Assembly: GCF_005280255.1 (NCBI RefSeq)
Contig: NZ_CP040018.1
Span: 5,084,001-5,148,000 of the forward strand
DNA: 64,000 bases
From: Arthrobacter sp. 24S4-2
GTDB lineage: Bacteria; Actinomycetota; Actinomycetes; Actinomycetales; Micrococcaceae
Direction: 5' to 3'
Positions 51,068 through 58,995 of this stretch are shown piece by piece. A program made the translations under genes and the position numbers. Under the pieces are notes generated by a model that worked only from the letters and a program-made list of their open reading frames with translations, did not search any database and had not been told where the DNA came from. Every line of letters starts with the position of its first letter. The first letter of the stretch is position 1.

Positions 51068-52645
51068 CTACATCCGGGACAGCTTCGTGTCGTTGGGGAC
51101 CTTCTGGTACGTGCTGACGTTGGTGCTGACCTGGTTCTCCGTGCTCACCTTGACTTCACCGGCCTTGATGTCGAAGCCGGCCTCGTTGGAGGCTGTCACT
51201 ACACTGTTCACCTGCACGGTGGCCGAGCCCGCTTCGTACAGTGTGGCGGCGTCCTGGGCGGCCGCGGCATTGTTCCCGAGCGCCACGTTCCGCATGTAGC
51301 TGTCGATCACGGCGCTGTTCTCCGGGGTGTAGTCGATATCGATCTTCACGGTCCCCTGGGTGCCGGCCGTGACGCTGGACTCGATATTGCCCGCCTTGAC
51401 GTCCAGGCCTTCCTTGACGCCCTGCGCCACGGTTCCTTCCATGGACAGCGACACCGAGCTGACGTTGTTCTCCTTGTCCATATTCAGTTCCAGGCCGCCC
51501 TTGCCCGAAGCCTCGAACGTCCGCCCGTCCAGATCCAGGTTGCCTTCGGCGGAAACCTCCACGCTGGCCTTCGAGGTCCCGTCAGTCAGGTTCTTCTCGT
51601 AGGCCAGGTCCAGTTTGGCGGAGCCCGCGGCATCCGTGGACTTGGCCCCCGCCTCGAGCGAGAGCGATCCCTTGGCCTTGTCCTCGTGGCCGCTGGAACC
51701 GTTGTCCTTGGCGGCCCCGTCCAAGGTGTCCAGGATGTAGTCCGGCGGATTGCCGGCCACGTCCTTGATGTCACCAACACTGTCCGGCGGAAGGTCCTCG
51801 TACATCTGGTTCCGGGCCGCCATGGCCTCTTCGATGCTGTCGAACGTGTACTCGCGGGCCACTTCGCCGGTGAGGGTGGCCCCAGCGGAGCCCGTGGCGT
51901 CATTAACGCCCAGGCCCATGTTTCCATACACCTTCACCGTGGCTGAACCGTCCGCGTTTTCCACCACTTCGGTGCCCACCTCGGCGCCGCCGTGGACCCA
52001 CAGGACGCGGGCTTCGATGGAGGCCCTGCCCGTCTCCGTGTAGACAGGGATGTCCTCCTTCGCCAGCTCCAGGAGGTGTTCGCGGGCGAGGTCCTGCGCG
52101 GATTCCGGGATCCCGCCGTCCATGGCCATCAGGTCCTTGGCCAACGGGCCGTCCGGGCCTTCGCCTTCGATCAGGTACTTCTTATCCTGAGCGGACAGGC
52201 TGTCCCACCATTTGGCCTGCTCCTCCGGGCCGGCACCGGACATCCTGTCCAGTTGGTCCTGCAGATCGGCCCGGTGCTCCGCCGCTTCACGGGCTTCCTC
52301 CAGCTTCTCCTGCGTCCAGTTCTTCAGCTGCTCGAACGTACCGGCCAGACCGCCGGCGCCCGCAGCGGTGCTGCCGGTGCCGGCCGCCGAGGACTTCTCC
52401 TGCTCGGCGGCGTGCTGGAGCAGGACCTTCGAGTTCCGCCGGAGGCTGGCCACCACCCGCTCGATGCTGGGCCGGTGGCTGCTGGTCCATTCCTGCCGGA
52501 AACGCTCGCCGTCGCCTCCTTTCCAGGGGGCGGCAAGAATCTGGCTCTGGAGCGACGAGGCCCTGGTGCTGAGCAGCGACGCAGCCTTGTCCGCCGCCTT
52601 GGCCAGCTCGCGAAGCTGATTGACGTCAGCACCGTAGAAAGTCAT
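51068..52645 (-). CDS. WXG100-type protein with long beta-rich C-terminus (putative type VII-exported protein)
   Basis: 525 residues. Residues 1-90 form an ESX/WXG100 helical hairpin with W-K-G at 41-43 (ILAAPWKGGDGERFRQEW). A helical linker follows (FEQLKNWTQEKLEEAREAAEHRADLQD, in pieces), then WWDSLSAQDKKYLIEGEG and GIPESAQDLAREHLL, a segment resembling the one before alpha/beta-hydrolase domains in actinobacterial WXG100 effectors. Instead of a hydrolase, residues 220-525 are acidic, Ala/Gly/Ser/Val-rich alternating strands (for example GSLSLEAGAKSTDAAGSAKLD) suggestive of a repetitive beta structure. No Cys. No ESX secretion genes are in the window. Confidence 0.75.
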   Translation of the reverse strand: MTFYGADVNQLRELAKAADKAASLLSTRASSLQSQILAAPWKGGDGERFRQEWTSSHRPSIERVVASLRRNSKVLLQHAAEQEKSSAAGTGSTAAGAGGLAGTFEQLKNWTQEKLEEAREAAEHRADLQDQLDRMSGAGPEEQAKWWDSLSAQDKKYLIEGEGPDGPLAKDLMAMDGGIPESAQDLAREHLLELAKEDIPVYTETGRASIEARVLWVHGGAEVGTEVVENADGSATVKVYGNMGLGVNDATGSAGATLTGEVAREYTFDSIEEAMAARNQMYEDLPPDSVGDIKDVAGNPPDYILDTLDGAAKDNGSSGHEDKAKGSLSLEAGAKSTDAAGSAKLDLAYEKNLTDGTSKASVEVSAEGNLDLDGRTFEASGKGGLELNMDKENNVSSVSLSMEGTVAQGVKEGLDVKAGNIESSVTAGTQGTVKIDIDYTPENSAVIDSYMRNVALGNNAAAAQDAATLYEAGSATVQVNSVVTASNEAGFDIKAGEVKVSTENQVSTNVSTYQKVPNDTKLSRM

Positions 52646-52719
52646 ATGTCCCCCGGAGAATCAATCGGCTGCGAAGTAGCGGCTGCTCCACATCGTGCCA
52701 TGGTGCACACGGGCCCGCC

Positions 52720-53733
52720 ATGGGCATCACTCCCCATCAGGGCTCCGTCAACGCCCCCATCACGGGACGGGGATCTGTTCGGCAGCAGGTTCGCGTGGCA
52801 CGATTGGGCCTACAACTGCCGGCGGGAACAGCCCCGCCAAAAGAACTTCACAGCGAAGAGAACTGCACGGCGAAGAGAACTGCACGGCGAAGAGAACTGC
52901 ACGAGGGCCCCACCATCAAAAGAGAACTGAGAGAGGCCGCGGATACGGCCGAAGAAGTCACCAATTCACGTCCGCTGGAAATCATGGCCCGGGCCGGCTT
53001 CGCTGTGAGCGGCGTCCTGCATTTCCTGATGGGTTCCATCGCCCTCCGCCTTGCCATGGGCGGGGAGGGCAAGGCGGATGTCAGCGGTGCCGTGAAGGAG
53101 CTGGCCAGCCAGCCGGCCGGGCCCATCCTGCTGTGGAGCAGCTTCGCGGCCTGCGTGGCCCTGGCCATCTGGCAGACCAGCGACGCGATTTTCGATTACA
53201 GCCACCTGCCGAAAAAAGAGAAGGTCGGCCGGAAGCTCAAGGCCGCGGGGCAGGCCGTGGTGTTCGCGGCGTTCGCCGTCACGCTGGCCTCGTTCGCCAT
53301 CGGAACGGGCAAGGACAACAGCCAGTCCACCAGCGACTTCACCGTGACCCTCATGAAGGCACCCGGCGGCGTTGCCCTGCTGATCATCATTGGCGCAGCG
53401 GTCGCCGTCACCGGAGTGGTGTACGCGATCCGCGGCGTCCGGAAGTCGTTCGAAAAGAACCTCAGGATGCCTGCCCCGGGCACCGCGCGCACGGCGGTCA
53501 CCGTCCTGGGCGTGGTGGGTTACGTCGCGAAGGGCGTCGCGCTCCTGCTGGTCGGCCTGCTGATTGTCGTTGCCACCGCGAGGTCGCACCCGGAGGAATC
53601 CACCGGGCTTGACGGTGGATTGAAGGCGCTGCGGGACCAGCCGTTCGGCCTATACCTGCTGGCCGCCGTCGGAATCGGCCTCATCTGCTACGGGGTGTAT
53701 TCGATGATGCGGGCAAAGCTGGCCAAAATGTGA
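52720..53733 (+). CDS. DUF1206 membrane protein, uncertain start
   Basis: About 337 residues from ATG 52720. The conserved part starts near REAADTAEEVTNSRPLEIMA and has six membrane helices in three DUF1206 repeats (ARAGFAVSGVLHFLMGSIAL, AGQAVVFAAFAVTLASFAIG, VLGVVGYVAKGVALLLVGL). Function unknown. The N-terminal 60 residues are not conserved, contain 17-bp DNA repeats read in changing frames, and have no good ribosome-binding site; other starts are GTG 52795 or ATG 52984. Divergent from the WXG100 gene. Confidence 0.82.
   Translation: MGITPHQGSVNAPITGRGSVRQQVRVARLGLQLPAGTAPPKELHSEENCTAKRTARRRELHEGPTIKRELREAADTAEEVTNSRPLEIMARAGFAVSGVLHFLMGSIALRLAMGGEGKADVSGAVKELASQPAGPILLWSSFAACVALAIWQTSDAIFDYSHLPKKEKVGRKLKAAGQAVVFAAFAVTLASFAIGTGKDNSQSTSDFTVTLMKAPGGVALLIIIGAAVAVTGVVYAIRGVRKSFEKNLRMPAPGTARTAVTVLGVVGYVAKGVALLLVGLLIVVATARSHPEESTGLDGGLKALRDQPFGLYLLAAVGIGLICYGVYSMMRAKLAKM
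52836..52903. repeat. 17-bp tandem repeats at the 5' end of the DUF1206 gene
   Basis: Three perfect copies of GCGAAGAGAACTGCACG (52853, 52870, 52887) follow one degenerate copy (52836). A 17-bp unit is not a multiple of 3, so each gain or loss changes the frame between upstream starts and the conserved domain. Confidence 0.9.
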
Positions 53734-53757
53734 GGCCGCCACTTACCGGCGCCCCGT

Positions 53758-53763
53758 TAGGGT
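53758..53763 (+). promoter_or_regulatory. candidate leaderless promoter -10 box (TAGGGT)
   Basis: TAGGGT ends 6 bases before the ATG at 53770. A GGAGG also lies between but only one base from the start codon. Confidence 0.45.
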
Positions 53764-53769
53764 GGAGGC

Positions 53770-54249
53770 ATGCCCCAGGTACGCGCCGAACGATTCATCC
53801 GACTCGATCCGGAGACCGCCTTTGCGTTCTCCCAGACCACCGGCGACTTCCGGCTGAAGTGGGATCCCTTCATCTCGGCGCAGGGCTGGCTGGACGGGGC
53901 CCGGGCCGCCGGCAAGGGCGTCCGCACCCGCACCGTCTCAAAGATGGGGCTGGTGATGGTGAGTGAATACGTCTCCTTCTCACCGCCCCGGAATGTGGGC
54001 ATGACCATGGTGTCCGGCCCCTGGTTCTTCGGCAACTTTGGCGGCGGGTGGAGGTTCACCCCGGCCGACGGCGGCACCCGCGCGGTCTGGAAGTACACCT
54101 TCTCCTGCCGGCCGGCATGGCTGCGGCCCGTCGCGGAGCGGGTGGGCAGCTGGCTCCTGGGCCGCGAAATCGAAAAACGCATCGAGGCCTTCGCCGGGGC
54201 GTGCGAGGACCCGCAACTCGTGGCGGAGTTCCGCGCCCTGCACCCCTAA
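53770..54249 (+). CDS. SRPBCC family (polyketide cyclase/START-like) protein
   Basis: 159 residues. VRAERFIRLDPETAFAFSQT at strand 1, FRLKWDPFI (the usual K/R-x-W-D-P), TVSKMGLVMVSEYVSFSPPR, RAVWKYTFSCRPAWLRPVAE and a C-terminal helix. A hydrophobic ligand pocket is expected; ligand and partner unknown. Lies 36 bases after the DUF1206 gene. Confidence 0.82.
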   Translation: MPQVRAERFIRLDPETAFAFSQTTGDFRLKWDPFISAQGWLDGARAAGKGVRTRTVSKMGLVMVSEYVSFSPPRNVGMTMVSGPWFFGNFGGGWRFTPADGGTRAVWKYTFSCRPAWLRPVAERVGSWLLGREIEKRIEAFAGACEDPQLVAEFRALHP

Positions 54250-54295
54250 GCCCACACCGCCGAAACCGTGGGTCCGTGCCGGGAGCTGCGTGCCG

Positions 54296-55528
54296 TCACG
54301 CAGTCGCCGGGCCGACCCCGCGGATTCGCTCGGCCGACGCCGGGCCGTACGCGCGATCCCGTCCGGAGTCCCCGAGGGCGGCCCGGACGCGCGCCCCGAT
54401 TCCCTGCAGCCGGCCCAGCGGTTCAGTAGCGTAGACCAGCCGCACATACCGCGGCGCCACGTCCTGGCCCCACGCCGTCATGGGAGTGGCGGCGATCCGG
54501 CCGGCAGCCAGGAGCCGCCGCGACAGTTCCGGCGCATGCATCCCCAGCGCCTCGGCGTCCAGCAGCATCGACCACCCGCCCTCGGGAACCACGATGGGCA
54601 GCCCGGCCAGCTCGGCGATGACCAGGTCCCGGCGCGACTGCCACTCGCGGACGGCCCCGGCGATGCCGTCGTCGTCGTTGGTCAATGCGGCCAGCACCCC
54701 GGCCTGGCCGAAGCCGCTGGCCACGGTGGTGTTGTAGATCGCGGCGAGCGCCACGTCTCCCATAACCTCCGCCGGTCCGGCCGCCCAGCCAACCCGCCAG
54801 CCGATCATGCGGTAGTTCTTGGAGACGCCGCCCAGCGTGATGGTGCGGTGGGCAAGCTCGGGGAACGACGCCGGATGGCGGTAGGGCAGGCCGTCGAACA
54901 GGATCCGGTCCATGGCGGCGTCGTACAGCAGCCAGCAGTCCGCATGTTGGCAGGCATCACGGACGGCGCCCCATTCGGCGTCGTTGAACACGTGGCCGGA
55001 CGGCATGGACGGGCTCATCAGCAGGATTGCCCGCGTGCGGGCGGAAACCGCTGCGGCCAGCCGTGCCGGGTCCAGGCGCCAGCGCCCTTCGTCAACCATC
55101 AGCGGGACAAACACCGGCACCGCCCCGGCAAGCCGGACGCGGTTGATCATGCCCGCATAGGTGGGGTCAGTGAGTATTACTTCATCGCCGTAGTCAACAG
55201 TGGCCAGGAGCACGCTGAGCATTCCCGCCAGAGCTCCTCCGGTGATCACCACCTCCGAGCGTGGATCGTAGGAGAGTCCCGTTTGCTGACGGAGCCGGTG
55301 CGCCACCGCCTGGCGGAGGGCCAGCGTTCCGGTGAAGGGGAGCCAGCTGTTGGCGGCCCTGCTTCCCACTGCCTCGCGGGTTGCGGTGATGGCCGACGGC
55401 GGCGGGGCCACATCCGTGTCCAGGTTCTCCATGCGGAGCACGTCGGGATCACCACCGACGGCGGCAGCCACCTTGTCGATGCCGAACGGCTCAATCCGGG
55501 CGAACCTCCCGGTCCTGCCGCGGACCAT
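54296..55528 (-). CDS. class I/II PLP-dependent aminotransferase
   Basis: 410 residues, fold type I. NSWLPFTGTLALRQAVAHRL, VVITGGALAGMLSVLLATVD (phosphate/cofactor loop), ILTDPTYAGMINRVRLAG, LLYDAAMDRILFDG (Asp that holds the PLP nitrogen), TLGGVSKNYRMIGWRVGW with the Schiff-base Lys and phosphate-binding Arg. Amino donor unknown. Single gene downstream of the ECF sigma/anti-sigma pair. Confidence 0.87.
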   Translation of the reverse strand: MVRGRTGRFARIEPFGIDKVAAAVGGDPDVLRMENLDTDVAPPPSAITATREAVGSRAANSWLPFTGTLALRQAVAHRLRQQTGLSYDPRSEVVITGGALAGMLSVLLATVDYGDEVILTDPTYAGMINRVRLAGAVPVFVPLMVDEGRWRLDPARLAAAVSARTRAILLMSPSMPSGHVFNDAEWGAVRDACQHADCWLLYDAAMDRILFDGLPYRHPASFPELAHRTITLGGVSKNYRMIGWRVGWAAGPAEVMGDVALAAIYNTTVASGFGQAGVLAALTNDDDGIAGAVREWQSRRDLVIAELAGLPIVVPEGGWSMLLDAEALGMHAPELSRRLLAAGRIAATPMTAWGQDVAPRYVRLVYATEPLGRLQGIGARVRAALGDSGRDRAYGPASAERIRGVGPATA

Positions 55529-55559
55529 GTGCCCAGCGTCCCACCGGGCGCTGGCGGCG

Positions 55560-56249
55560 TCAATGGGCGCCGGAGGAGCCGTCCACCATGGAAATGACCG
55601 CTACCTTCTGCTGCCGTTCGTCGCGCAGTTCCACGCTGCTGATCCGGCTGATCTGGGTGGGGGTTGCCCCGGTGATCCTGGACCGGCCTCCGGGAGTCGC
55701 GGACCAGCTGCAGGCCCGGTCCTCGGTGCCGTTCTGGCCCTTGACCCACAGGGACAGCGTGCCCTGGGTGGGCAGGCTGGTCCCCGTGAACGAGACCTCA
55801 GTTCCCCAGGCTTTCTTCAGGAGGGCCAGCTGGACCTGCAGCCCGCCCGGGGCCTCCACCGAATAGCTCGCATCGGGCTTGGGCGGCTGGTTGAACAGCG
55901 GAGCGGCCACGACTCCCAAAGCCAGGCAGGCGGCGGCCACCGCCCCGACGAACGCCGCCCACCGCCGTCGGGATTTCCGCCGCCGCACGGCCAGCTCGTC
56001 CAGCAGCACGGCGGGGTCCCCCGCGGAAACCGCGTCCCCCAACGAAGTGGTTTCCGCGGGGCCGGTCAGGGCGACGGCGTCGGGAACAGGAAGGGCATCC
56101 AGCAGCGCGGGCAGGCTGGCGAGATCGTCCAGCTCCCGGCGGCAGTCCGCGCACCCGGCCAGGTGCTCCTCAAACACCAGCGCGTCGGCAGGCTCCAGCC
56201 CGCCCAGAAGGTACGCCCCCAGCAGCTGGTGCAGGTCCTCGGCGCTCAC
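55560..56249 (-). CDS. zinc-type anti-sigma factor (RslA/RskA-like)
   Basis: 229 residues. N-terminal ZAS domain with His29, Cys33, Cys36 (FEEHLAGCADC, H-x3-C-x2-C), one membrane helix at about 98-120 (AAFVGAVAAACLALGVVAAPL) and an extracytoplasmic RskA-type domain (SFTGTSLPTQGTLSLWVKGQ). It would hold the ECF sigma factor inactive until oxidation of the Zn site or proteolysis. GTG start overlaps the sigma gene by 4 bases. Confidence 0.9.
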   Translation of the reverse strand: MSAEDLHQLLGAYLLGGLEPADALVFEEHLAGCADCRRELDDLASLPALLDALPVPDAVALTGPAETTSLGDAVSAGDPAVLLDELAVRRRKSRRRWAAFVGAVAAACLALGVVAAPLFNQPPKPDASYSVEAPGGLQVQLALLKKAWGTEVSFTGTSLPTQGTLSLWVKGQNGTEDRACSWSATPGGRSRITGATPTQISRISSVELRDERQQKVAVISMVDGSSGAH

Positions 56250-56746
56250 CGCTGCACCCCCATTTCGTCCAGGATGGTCCGCAGCGCCCGCACCGCGTAG
56301 AAGGCACGCGACTTCACGGTACCTGCGGGGATGTTCAGTTCCACGGCCGCTTCCGTGACCGTGCAGCGGCGGTAGTGCAGGGCCACCAGGACATCCCGGT
56401 GTTCGGTGCTCAGCCGCAGCAAGGCTTCCTCCATCAGCACGCGGTTGAGCAACTCATCAACGCGTTCGGTTGCTTCCGCCGGATCCGCCATGTCCCGTTC
56501 GCCCGCCTCGACCGGACGGCGCTGGGCCTTGCGGTAGTTGTCGATCATGATGTTCCGGGCGGTGCGGAACAGGTAGCTCCGCAGGCTGCCGGTGATCTGC
56601 GGCGCCTGCTGCCAGACGCGGAGCACTGTCTCCTGGACCACATCGTCAGCGAGCTGCGGGTCCCGGGAGGCGCTCAGCACGAAACGCCGCAAGGCGGCGC
56701 CGTGTTCGCGGTAGATCGCCGCCACCACATCTTCATCGAGCGGCAT
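56246..56746 (-). CDS. ECF RNA polymerase sigma factor (SigL/SigK-like)
   Basis: 166 residues. Region 2: AAIYREHGAALRRFVLSASR, DPQLADDVVQETVLRVWQ, LRSYLFRTARNIMIDNYRKA. Region 4: LLRLSTEHRDVLVALHYRRC, TVTEAAVELNIPAGTVKSRA. ATG 56746 has the strong GGGAGGGG site; in-frame starts upstream (56782, 56890) overlap the promoter. Paired with the ZAS anti-sigma downstream. Its own promoter TGAACC-N16-CGTCGT matches what is known for M. tuberculosis SigL (TGAACC-N15/17-CGTg), indicating autoregulation. Confidence 0.92.
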   Translation of the reverse strand: MPLDEDVVAAIYREHGAALRRFVLSASRDPQLADDVVQETVLRVWQQAPQITGSLRSYLFRTARNIMIDNYRKAQRRPVEAGERDMADPAEATERVDELLNRVLMEEALLRLSTEHRDVLVALHYRRCTVTEAAVELNIPAGTVKSRAFYAVRALRTILDEMGVQR

Positions 56747-56840
56747 CCGTGCCCCTCCCGCTGTGCTGATCGTTTCCTGCATTGTGTGTGCTGCCTCGTG
56801 ATGCTTCCGCGGCCGGCCGAACGCCCGCCGTTCCCTCGTT

Positions 56841-56868
56841 ACGACGCCCATGGGGCACAAACGGTTCA
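56841..56868 (-). promoter_or_regulatory. ECF-type promoter of the sigma/anti-sigma operon
   Basis: On the minus strand TGAACC (56868-56863) and CGTCGT (56846-56841) are separated by 16 bases, upstream of the sigma factor start at 56746. Identical hexamers and spacing occur divergently at 56883-56910. Confidence 0.82.
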
Positions 56869-56882
56869 GAGTGCCGCCGCAT

Positions 56883-56910
56883 TGAACCATTCTCCGCCCA
56901 AGGACGTCGT
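56883..56910 (+). promoter_or_regulatory. ECF-type promoter of the lipoprotein gene
   Basis: TGAACC (56883-56888), 16 bases, CGTCGT (56905-56910), located 54 bases before the lipoprotein ATG. Same elements as the sigma operon promoter facing the other way, 14 bases apart. Confidence 0.82.
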
Positions 56911-56964
56911 ACCGGTTAGCGCCGGGCCGCTCCGTTTGGCCGGCACGAAACCAAGGAGCTGGAC

Positions 56965-57501
56965 ATGAAAAAGCAACTGGGTATCAGCTTGTCCGTTGTG
57001 GCGCTGGCAGCGGTTCTCGCCGGCTGCGGAGGAGGTGCGGGAACATCGTCACCCACCACCGCGGAGGGTTCGACGGCGGCCTCCGCCCCGGCGGAAAGCT
57101 CGGCGCCGGCGTCGTCCCCGGTCCCCGCCGGCGCGGCAGAACTGAAAACGGCTTCATCGGGCGCCGGCCAGATCGTGGTGGACGCCAAAGGCATGAGCGT
57201 CTACTTCTTCACCAAGGACGTCAAGGACTCCGGGACGAGCGCCTGCACGGGCTCGTGCATTGTGGCATGGCCGCCGGTCCTCACCGACTCGGCGTCGCCC
57301 GCAGTTGAGGGCGTCACCGCCACGGTGGGAACCATCCCGACGCCGGAGGGCAAGAAACAGCTGACCGTTAACGGGCTGCCGGTGTACTACTACGCCAAGG
57401 ACAAGTCCGCCGGGGACATCACCGGCCAGGGCGTCGGCAACGTCTGGTATCTGGTGGGCCCGGCCGGCGACATGGTGAAGGCCATGACCGGAGGGTACTA
57501 G
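56965..57501 (+). CDS. COG4315-type secreted lipoprotein, probable ECF sigma target
   Basis: 178 residues. Lipobox LAGC at Cys21, a Ser/Thr/Pro/Ala linker to about residue 55, then two copies of the COG4315 (secreted repeat of unknown function) motif: GQIVVDAKGMSVYFFTKD ... SACTGSCIVAWPPVL and TVNGLPVYYYAKDKSAGD ... GNVWYLVGP. The paired Cys lie in the first repeat. Function unknown; such lipoproteins are frequent members of ECF regulons. AAGGAG precedes the ATG. Confidence 0.9.
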   Translation: MKKQLGISLSVVALAAVLAGCGGGAGTSSPTTAEGSTAASAPAESSAPASSPVPAGAAELKTASSGAGQIVVDAKGMSVYFFTKDVKDSGTSACTGSCIVAWPPVLTDSASPAVEGVTATVGTIPTPEGKKQLTVNGLPVYYYAKDKSAGDITGQGVGNVWYLVGPAGDMVKAMTGGY

Positions 57502-57520
57502 CCGGCCGCTACAGCGGGGG

Positions 57521-58318
57521 CTAGCTCCCCGGCGACGGGCTGTGGCCAGGGAGCGGCAGGTCCACGGGCGGTGTGGGCACCAGCCCGGACGGGTCGGGGC
57601 TCACCGGCGAAGAAGGCAACGGCTTTCCGGAAGGCAGCTGGCCTGATCCCGGCAGTGTGCCCAGGTCCCGGGGATCGGGTTTCGGCAGGTTGAGGCCCGG
57701 GGTGTGGGCTTGGCTTGGCGACGGGGAGGCGGGAACGGCCGGCCTCCCCTGGCCAGGGTGCCCGCCAGGCACGGAACTGCCGTCCGAGGGAGAAGGGGCC
57801 GGCGCCGTGGGCGTGGACGCGGGCGAACCCGGCACCGCTCCGGCGGGATCCGTGGCGGGCTGGCCGCCGGTCTTTCCCCCGGTTCCAGAGGTCACCGTCC
57901 CCACAAAGAGCGTCACCGCATGGCCGACGTTTCCCAAGGTATGGCGGATGTTTTCATCCGACGCGGCGGCAGCGGCTCCGCCGGCGGCAAGGGCGGCCGC
58001 GACAGACAGGGCTGTGAGCGGGAGCCGGCTCTTGCGCCGGCGTCGGGCAGCCAGTTCGTCAACCACCGGTTCCGCCTGCCCGGCAGCCGGCAGGCCGGAG
58101 GCAGCTTCGGCGGGCACGGGAAGCGGCAAGGGGAGAGCCGCCAGCGTCGCGGGCGTGGCCATCAGCGCTTCCACTGCGGCGGACGGGCGGGGGCTGCCGC
58201 CGGCCAGGGCACGAAGTTCCAGCAGCACGGGGCGAAGATCGCCGGCGTCGTCCATGCCGGCGTCGGCCAGCAGTTCGTCGATGATCCGCTGGTTCGGGGA
58301 TGAGGAGTTGTCACTCAT
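57521..58318 (-). CDS. single-pass membrane protein, probable anti-sigma factor for the second ECF sigma
   Basis: 265 residues. A cytoplasmic part of about 95 residues (IIDELLADAGMDDAGDLRPVL, ELAARRRRKSRLP), one membrane helix (LTALSVAAALAAGGAAAAAS), then a long Pro/Ser/Gly-rich extracytoplasmic tail with repeated P-S-P, P-L-P and D-P-S units. No Zn-binding H-x3-C-x2-C. It overlaps the sigma gene by 8 bases, which is the main reason to call it an anti-sigma partner. Confidence 0.7.
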   Translation of the reverse strand: MSDNSSSPNQRIIDELLADAGMDDAGDLRPVLLELRALAGGSPRPSAAVEALMATPATLAALPLPLPVPAEAASGLPAAGQAEPVVDELAARRRRKSRLPLTALSVAAALAAGGAAAAASDENIRHTLGNVGHAVTLFVGTVTSGTGGKTGGQPATDPAGAVPGSPASTPTAPAPSPSDGSSVPGGHPGQGRPAVPASPSPSQAHTPGLNLPKPDPRDLGTLPGSGQLPSGKPLPSSPVSPDPSGLVPTPPVDLPLPGHSPSPGS

Positions 58319-58865
58319 GATGTGCCTTGCTTCCTATTGAGGCGCGTTCCCTGAGGGCGCAGAGCGCCCGGCGATACAGCTGTTTAACGGCTCCCGGCGT
58401 CCTGCCCATGATCTCCGCGGCCTGTTCAATGGACAGGTCCGCGACCACCCTGAGGGCGAGGACTTCCTGGTAATCCGGGCTCAAGCCGTCGAGGAGGGCT
58501 CCGGCGCCGCCATCAACCTTGGCGAGTGCGAGGTCCTCGGCCGAGGGCGTTCTGCGTGCGTCGAACTCGGACTCATAGGGGCTGAGGGACGGGGTGCGTT
58601 CATTGCGGCGGTAATGGTCCACCATGCGCGCGTGGGCAATGGAGAAGATGAGTGACTTTGCGCCCTGGACTCCGCCCTGCAAGCCGTCGAGCTTCGGGTA
58701 AAAGGCCAGGAACACGTCCTGGGTGACCGCTTCCGGGTCATCCACGCCCCGGGCCCGCAGGTAGCCGAGCACCGCGCCCGAGAACTTGCGGTAGACAAGG
58801 GTGAACAGCACGGCGGGGTCGGCCCCGTCCGTGTGAACGTATTCATCTGCCAAAGTTTCGAGCAC
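58311..58865 (-). CDS. ECF RNA polymerase sigma factor
   Basis: 184 residues. Region 2: VLFTLVYRKFSGAVLGYLRA, DPEAVTQDVFLAFYPKLDGL, KSLIFSIAHARMVDHYRRN. Region 4: GLSPDYQEVLALRVVADLSI, EQAAEIMGRTPGAVKQLYRRAL. GTG 58865 is preferred because GGAGGA lies 8 bases upstream; ATG 58886 would put the ribosome-binding site inside the gene. Co-transcribed with the membrane protein gene that overlaps it. Confidence 0.9.
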   Translation of the reverse strand: MLETLADEYVHTDGADPAVLFTLVYRKFSGAVLGYLRARGVDDPEAVTQDVFLAFYPKLDGLQGGVQGAKSLIFSIAHARMVDHYRRNERTPSLSPYESEFDARRTPSAEDLALAKVDGGAGALLDGLSPDYQEVLALRVVADLSIEQAAEIMGRTPGAVKQLYRRALCALRERASIGSKAHHE

Positions 58866-58942
58866 CCTAGGGCTCCTCCATCCCACGCAGCGCGGTCACC
58901 TGTTCCAGGTCACGGAAGGCAGCGGACCAGCGCCTGTTGCAC

Positions 58943-58976
58943 CGCGGGACTCCCGCCAAAGCGAAGGAGTCCCGCG
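58943..58976. terminator. 11-bp perfect hairpin terminator
   Basis: CGCGGGACTCC and GGAGTCCCGCG pair around a 12-base loop that itself can pair CGC with GCG. It lies just after the stop of the secreted PELP protein gene and before the sigma factor gene, both on the minus strand. Confidence 0.75.
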
Positions 58977-58995
58977 ATCCACCATAGCGGCTGTA

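Noticed and set aside
52836..52903. Possible CRISPR-like array
   Set aside because: The 17-bp copies are directly adjacent with no spacers.
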